This document shows, piece after piece, positions 58,601-64,000 of a stretch of 64,000 nt of DNA (position 1 is its first letter; every line of letters starts with the position of its first letter). The notes under the pieces are model-generated. The model searched no databases. It saw nothing but the letters and a program-made list of their open reading frames with translations, and was not told where the DNA came from. The DNA is taken from contig NC_081408.1 in assembly GCF_030272615.1 (NCBI RefSeq), positions 64,924,546 to 64,988,545 on the forward strand, given 5' to 3'. Origin of the DNA: Cryptomeria japonica (Eukaryota > Streptophyta > Pinopsida > Cupressales > Cupressaceae). The translations under genes were made by a program, and so were the position numbers.

Positions 58601-59151
58601 CCACTTTCTAGCCTAAGATTGTATTCCATGCTTTTTTATGTATCATTGTGTTAGACCAGTATTGAGTCAGTCCTTTGGGCTAATTCAGGCCCTATCCTAT
58701 GTATCTTTGAATTTTTTGAGATTGTATGAAAATTGAGTCAGTCAGCTATACCTACCTCCAAGCAATTGTTCTCAGATTTGGAAAACTACAAAACTTGTCA
58801 CACACACGGAGTTACTGAAAATAAGGTCCATTTTTGAAATGTCAAAACTCAATTCTTTAACACACTTATGACCATAGGAAGTCCTTGCATAGTCCTTGCA
58901 TAGTCCTCCTTATCATCCTCATATACGTCCTTGCCTAGACCAAATATACGTTTCTCTTAGTTCATCATCATTTCCATAATCATCTCAGAAATTCATACCC
59001 CAAACGTCCAAAACACAATTAGACGATCAGTCAAACTTAACCTCAACTCAAACAAGTTGGTCAAGTTCAATCAAACATTATCACATTTAGAGAAATGGAG
59101 AAAATATCTTACATGTTGTGATCCTAGGTCCAAACCAAACAAGCAAACATC

Positions 59152-60252
59152 ATGGATTGGAATTATACATTTCGTAGGGAAGGTGGAGGATTCATCCCAT
59201 CCATTCCTATTCCATGGCCATCCATAGATATATTAGCTCAACAAATCAAAACTTTGCAACAACAAGTGACAGACATGGCTAGTCCTGACAACCATAGGGT
59301 CTGGTTAGAGAAAATGATGACAGAAGTAATGGCCATGGGGGGATCAGTATTAGACCAACCTTCTTATTCTTTTGAGACCATTCAACCATGCCAACCTTCA
59401 TTCTTCAGCAAAATCGTTCCTACCCCTATTCAGCCAACATTAGAGTCACGTAAACCTTCTTTTTCTTTAAACCCACTATATCAATCATACCAATCATATC
59501 AACCCAACAATCAAACCCTTTTCAACCAAAGTACAAATCAAAATTCACACCAACCCAACATTCAAACCTCTTTCAACCAAAATAAAACCCCCTTCAACCA
59601 AAGTCCAAATCAGAATTCATTCAACCAAAATCAAACATCTTTCACCCAAAATGAAACTTCTTTCATCCAAAATCAAATACCTTTCACCCAAAATCATACT
59701 CCTTTCAACCAAAATCAAATCCCTTTCAACCAAATCCCAAATCAACCATATCTATCCACCATTTCATCATCCCCTGAAGTCACACAAGACCAATCCATGC
59801 CAGCTCTATCTAATAACACAACCTCCCAAGGGCTATCCATCATACAAATCCAATCTAATTCAAGTCATGATTCAAAGGATCTCATTCAAAATTCTTCCTC
59901 ATCAGGCCAATATGTTGAAACATTCCAACAATCTCCCATGCATTTCCAAACTCCTTCCCCATGTCAAGAGGATGATCCAAAATCAGAAGTAATGAGTCTT
60001 GAAATAAATAAATACCAAGAACAACCACTTCCATCCTACCCAATTTTTGATCAAGATCCCACCGACCAAGAATCTTATGATGATCCCCTCGCTCTTTTCT
60101 ACTCCATTCATAATCAAACCCTTCCATCTCAAGAACAAAGTGTCATTTCAAGTCCCATCCAACATCCACCTCCTAAGCAAGATCAAGACATACCTTCCAT
60201 CCTCCCTAATAATCCCTTTACAAACCAAGATCAAATCATACCTTTACCTTGA
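59152..60252 (+). CDS. Gln/Asn/Ser/Pro-rich protein of the second Tat-like element, function unknown
   Basis: A 366-codon frame starting MDWNYTFRREGGGFIPSIPIPWPSIDILAQQIKTLQQQVTDM. The first 65 residues contain a short amphipathic or coiled segment. Residues about 110-200 are a heptad-like tandem repeat of the type TPFNQNQ, TSFTQNE, IPFTQNH, encoded by a 21-bp DNA repeat. The rest is rich in Ser, Gln, Pro and Asn and looks disordered. A TGA ends it at 60252, but the same style of sequence continues in frame for another 80 codons, so the ancestral protein was longer. It sits where gag belongs, but I see no capsid or zinc-knuckle motif. Confidence 0.45.
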   Translation: MDWNYTFRREGGGFIPSIPIPWPSIDILAQQIKTLQQQVTDMASPDNHRVWLEKMMTEVMAMGGSVLDQPSYSFETIQPCQPSFFSKIVPTPIQPTLESRKPSFSLNPLYQSYQSYQPNNQTLFNQSTNQNSHQPNIQTSFNQNKTPFNQSPNQNSFNQNQTSFTQNETSFIQNQIPFTQNHTPFNQNQIPFNQIPNQPYLSTISSSPEVTQDQSMPALSNNTTSQGLSIIQIQSNSSHDSKDLIQNSSSSGQYVETFQQSPMHFQTPSPCQEDDPKSEVMSLEINKYQEQPLPSYPIFDQDPTDQESYDDPLALFYSIHNQTLPSQEQSVISSPIQHPPPKQDQDIPSILPNNPFTNQDQIIPLP

Positions 60253-60606
60253 TGTCCTAAACAAGATCCCATTATTTCTCCAAATCTTGATCAAGGTCCC
60301 TCCATCCCTTCACCTCCATGTCATAATCCTCCATGTTCTTCACAATATTCCCTCTCAAACAAACTTACCATTTCTCCTAGTGATCCCAATTCCTGTACAC
60401 AAGTTGTTCATGAACCCCTTATCAATGAAATCACCAATCCAAATCATACTACACAGAAGCAACTTGTCAACAATTGTATGTGTGCCATCATCAAATGCTA
60501 ATGTAGGGACAAAAACAAGCATAACACCCTCTCATGTCACAACTTCAGAACTAGAATCAATTTGCCTCATACACCCACACTTGAAAGACTAGGGGCAAGA
60601 GAATCT

Positions 60607-60811
60607 ACCATGGTTGGATTTCTTTGAAAATGATAAGGCTATAGCTAGATTTCCTTATGATGATCCACAAAATCAAAAAACTAATCAAATCAACATTGGA
60701 GATGCTGAACATGTACGCTTAGTTGAGTCCTTATATCCTGTTGGAAAACACATCTATATCCGACTCTTCAAACAAAGACCAATGAACTACCTACACAAAT
60801 ATTATACCTAA
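60607..60811 (+). pseudogene. C-terminal fragment continuing the 59152 protein
   Basis: A frame reading LPWLDFFENDKAIARFPYDDPQNQKTNQINIGDAEHVRLVESLYPVGKHIYIRLFKQRPMNYLHKYYT, ending in TAA at 60809-60811. Unlike the low-complexity part upstream, it looks like a folded domain. It is separated from the 59152 frame by stops and one frame change. I do not recognise the family. Confidence 0.4.
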
Positions 60812-61930
60812 AGGTTGGGTTAGTTTAGGTTTTACGTTCCGCATTGCATATCATATCACTCAAAATCGCTGCATTGCATACGGTTTCTTTCCAAGCACCA
60901 TCATATTTAGAAGTCACATTTGCAAACGTTTTTGCATTAGCATATAGCAACATGAATAATACAAGGCAATTGTCCAATTTTATCATTCGTTTACATTTAA
61001 GAGAAGCAAGGATCATCCCCTTTCTTAGATATTCAGACATGAATTCTTTGAGGTCCTAAGGTCATTAATTTTCAATATTACCCTGTGACGATGCTTTACT
61101 TATGGTTGGGTAGTGATTTCACTATTTGAGACTTGTTAACCCAAAATTCTATCAATTGCTATATCTCAAACACAATAAATCTCTAATTCACTCGAGACAC
61201 CTAGTTGATCATATGACTAGTGAAAAATCTAAAATTCTACTTCAGCACCGCTGTAATTGTCACACCCAAGTAGGTTTCATTACTTACAAGTCAAGGCAAG
61301 CAAAAAAAAAGATATGCCAAATATCCATCTCAAGGCGAAAGAGAAATGGTATATAACTGAAATATCACGCATGCAAGTGCGACAAAAAGCTTGACTATGG
61401 GAACATGCAAGTAACTCCATCAGGGCTATGAATGCCTACTGGCAATGGAGCAATATTTGAGCAATTACAGTCTATAACCTTGTTGGAGCTCTCAAGGCTT
61501 GCTGGAAGAGAGGCTCTATTAGAGATGCTTTTGAAGTTAGAATAATCCATGTAGCTAGTCATATAGGATTCTAAGGATCTTTAGTGAACACAAGAGTAGG
61601 AATTAACTCATATTCACACACATGGGAAAAATGAGATCAAACTTTTGAGAACCAATGGGGATGTTTTCCGCGTCTCCATTTGTAAATCCTAGTCACTAAG
61701 TGTATTGATTTGAATATTCCAAAGGGCCTTAGGGATTGATTGACCTGTTATCTATGAAATGTTTTGCACCTCCATTTCAATTGGTGTATTACAAATGCAA
61801 AAACAAACACAGTCAACCTTGTTTGAGTAGGAAATGCGTCTTCATCCTGCATATTGCATTCACATAAGTCATGTCGAAAAAGTCATTTGTCTCCACATAC
61901 ATTCTACAGATCATCATGTCATATAGGTCT
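60812..61930. other. Non-coding region
   Basis: No gene or repeat pair recognised; presumably internal sequence of the second Tat-like element. Confidence 0.4.
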
Positions 61931-61939
61931 ACACACTGG

Positions 61940-62250
61940 GGGCATAATTGAAAAAATCCTAAAAATCATATAAAGTCCTGAAAAAATCCTAAAAGTCATA
62001 TAAAGTCCTGAAAAAATCCTAAAAATCATATAAAGTCCTGAAAAAATACCAAAACAATCCATATAACATCCTGAAAAAAAAATACCAAAAACATCCATAT
62101 AACGTCCTAAAAAAACTACCAAAAACATCCATATAACGTCTTGAAAAAAATACCAAAAACATCCATATAATGTCCTAAAAAAAAAAATACTGAAAACATT
62201 CATATAATGTCTTGAAAAAATAATCCAAAAACATTCAAAAATGGAAAACA
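61940..62250 (+). repeat. A-rich tandem array, units of 30 then 35-37 bp
   Basis: Three near-identical 30-bp units (TGAAAAAATCCTAAAAATCA, then TATAAAGTCC) at about 61950-62040 pass into six or seven longer units of the form AAAAATACCAAAAACATCC, then ATATAACGTCCT. The change of period and the divergence between units suggest growth by slippage in steps. The open frame on the opposite strand is a by-product of the repeat. Confidence 0.85.
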
Positions 62251-62259
62251 TAACAATAA

Positions 62260-63770
62260 AAAACATCTAAAAAATGTCCTTAAAAAATATACCAAAAACA
62301 TTCAAATATCAATCTACATAATCCAAAAACATTGAAAAAGCTCTTCGAAAAGAACTAAAAATCAAAAATCAATCAATCAAAAAAACTTACAATAAAATAT
62401 CTTGTGAGAAACAAATACCCGAGCAGATATCGAACAAACACTTCGCACGAAGTTAACAAAGGATGCAACTATCCAGTCAAACATCTGCAATCAACTGAAC
62501 AAATTGTCTTATCAATCGTATCATATGCATATTAAAGTGATAATTATCTTGTCTTAAATAGAAGAGGATACACTCGAAATCAGACTCAGTCTTAAATGGG
62601 GTCCGCAACTTTCTAAGATCAGACATTATCAACCATCACATTAAGCAACTGAAAACGAAGGCACAAGGTCAGTATAGCTGTTGAATTTGTTCTGGGTCAG
62701 TCTTTATCTTTTTATCATTTGGCGATAGATATTGTTCCTATGCTACTCAATGATGTCCACAAGTGACTAGAGGAGCTATGATGGGCATTACCTTTTTCTT
62801 TGTTTGCTATTTGTGGTGTGAACTGATGAAATTCTAGGGAAATTTCTCTAGTGGGTGTCTATGATAGGAGCTTCCAGCTATTGGATGCCACACATACCTC
62901 GACCCCTAGCATAATTCCCAGAATGGAGGGTTCACTCCTTGTCTGCTACGTGTTTGTTTCTAAAATGAGATATCTTTGCATCTTGGTTCCTTATACCCTG
63001 ATGTGCTAAACTTGATAGTTCAGTAATTAGGCTCAGTGATGAATATATATTGACACAATAAAATATGTGACATAGGTTCGTGATTCTTTCAATTTCATTC
63101 TCATCTCATTTTCTTATTGATAGTTTGTTGATTTCTCATCTTCTTTCTAAATTATATTCTTTCTAACATTCTTTCTATCATAAATTTTTCTTTCTATCAT
63201 CTAACTAACATTTCTTTAAGGTGTATCTGAGTTAAAATTGGTTCAACCATTATCATACAAAAAACATTCATTATAGATTATATGAAGCATTCATTATAGA
63301 TTTCATTGCATTCATTTAGATTTCATTTGCACCATTAATACATACATGAACTACCATTGCATTTAGAATCATATAGAATCAAATAGACAAGCATCATAAA
63401 TCTCATAACATCATATAAGCATACATGGAAAGCAAAACATAAATAGATCACTATCGAAACTCGTATGTCATATATATATAACTCAAAACTGATAATGTGT
63501 GTGAATACAATAAATAGGCTTAGAGGCTCAGACAACATGATCCAAATAATGTCTCAACCAACACTACCTCTGTCAACAAGTGGATCCTATCCACTAGATC
63601 CTACCCCCGGATATCGAGGTGGTCCCATAATGCCACCATTGCTAGTCCGTCGTTAAATAGATCTACTCTATCTTCTCCCCATAAATGCACTGAAGCTAGG
63701 CTCTCTCTGATCCTCAGGGATGGCTATCTCATATACATGTCTATAATAAATAGCCTCCTACACAGTAGTG
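62260..63770. other. Non-coding region
   Basis: I see no supported gene. Short tracts such as TATATATATAA occur near 63470. Confidence 0.4.
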
Positions 63771-63772
63771 AA

Positions 63773-64000
63773 TTATCTCTCTGCCTGGTCACGTGCATCT
63801 ATACTTGCTCTAAAAAGATGATCAAAGGCATCCATGGTAATCTGACATCTTCGCACTGCCTCATCTCTCTCCCTTTGAAGACGATCTCTCTCAGCTTCAA
63901 GGGCACCATAATCTGCATGGTAGGTATCTTGCTCAACATCTTGTCTAGCGACCTCATCCTCCAAACTCTGGATCTACGCTCTAAGAGTCTACAACTCATC
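63773..64000 (-). pseudogene. Coiled-coil fragment, probably gag-like, cut by the window edge
   Basis: The minus-strand frame reads SLEDEVARQDVEQDTYHADYGALEAERDRLQRERDEAVRRCQITMDAFDHLFRASIDARDQAER and enters from beyond 64000. The heptad spacing of Leu and Ala with Glu/Arg pairs indicates a coiled coil. After a stop, related sequence continues towards 63600. Such segments occur in plant retroelement gag proteins, but there is no diagnostic motif, and the orientation is opposite to the element around it. Confidence 0.4.

Larger units (their letters stand above)
55498..64000 (+). mobile_element. Second Tat-like LTR element, 5' part; right end not seen
   Basis: Inserted in the LARD-like LTR with GTTCC as the expected target duplication on the left. 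It begins TGTAGACACC, like the LTR of the element at 11949-23279 read on its own strand. The 5' LTR is followed by a PBS-like sequence, two 22-bp-period arrays, a leader block shared with the first element and a Gln/Asn-rich open frame. No matching 3' LTR occurs in the window, so it probably continues beyond 64000. The part after about 62300 may belong to a different, minus-strand element nested in it. Confidence 0.6.

Noticed and set aside
59882-60592. Other-frame open stretches over the Gln/Asn-rich ORF
   Set aside because: They overlap the longer biased frame and repeat its composition in shifted form; no independent motif.
61919-62266. Minus-strand aromatic-rich protein
   Set aside because: It is the translation of the A-rich tandem array read on the opposite strand.

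Overview
This window looks like nuclear DNA of a seed plant, most likely a gymnosperm with a large, transposon-rich genome (inference). It is AT-rich. It holds one gene with plant introns that appears intact, one decayed PPR gene, and many nested LTR and non-LTR retroelements of different ages. There is no bacterial-style gene packing, no rRNA or tRNA gene and no CRISPR.

Layout. 1-8518: a Ty1/Copia element on the minus strand (LTRs 1168-1544 and 8138-8513, TSD TTTAT). Its gag is split by a 2.2-kb insertion of unknown class. 9085-11319: a six-exon SWEET sugar-transporter gene on the minus strand, 265 codons, all splice sites GT-AG. 11949-23279: a Ty3/Gypsy element with Tat-like features, minus strand (two 807-bp LTRs, TSD GTACC). 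It has lost its integrase core and carries three degenerate ~20-bp tandem arrays. 24300-34560: decayed minus-strand retroelement proteins (two paralogous copies of an unidentified family, an RNase H fragment, a LINE-like tail), a PPR pseudogene (+) at 28.5-29.7 kb and a probable solo LTR at 30063-31004. 35323-37459: a ~1.07-kb tandem duplication. 37936-42330: a decayed LINE-like sequence apparently split by a gag/protease-only LTR element. 42.3-49.4 kb: AT-rich, nearly gene-free, with a G/C-run hairpin and an integrase tail. 49401-55497: a large LTR derivative with a 2.85-kb LTR, an unrecognised acidic ORF and 84-bp and 106-bp tandem arrays. Its other LTR is cut at 55498 by a second Tat-like element on the + strand, which seems to run past the window end.

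How parts relate. Only the SWEET gene looks functional as a host gene. It lies between two retroelements, and the 3' LTR of the Gypsy element sits 630 bp upstream in the same orientation. The most unusual signal is shared by the two Tat-like elements. Both have LTRs starting TGTAGACACC with AT-rich palindromes, 5'-leader arrays of short units built on a CpG-containing 10-mer (alternating 19/21-bp spacing in one, exactly 22 bp in the other), and a matching GC-rich leader block. In the first element a third array lies at the 3' end in inverted orientation. All coordinates and comparisons were made by eye; no alignment or database search was run.
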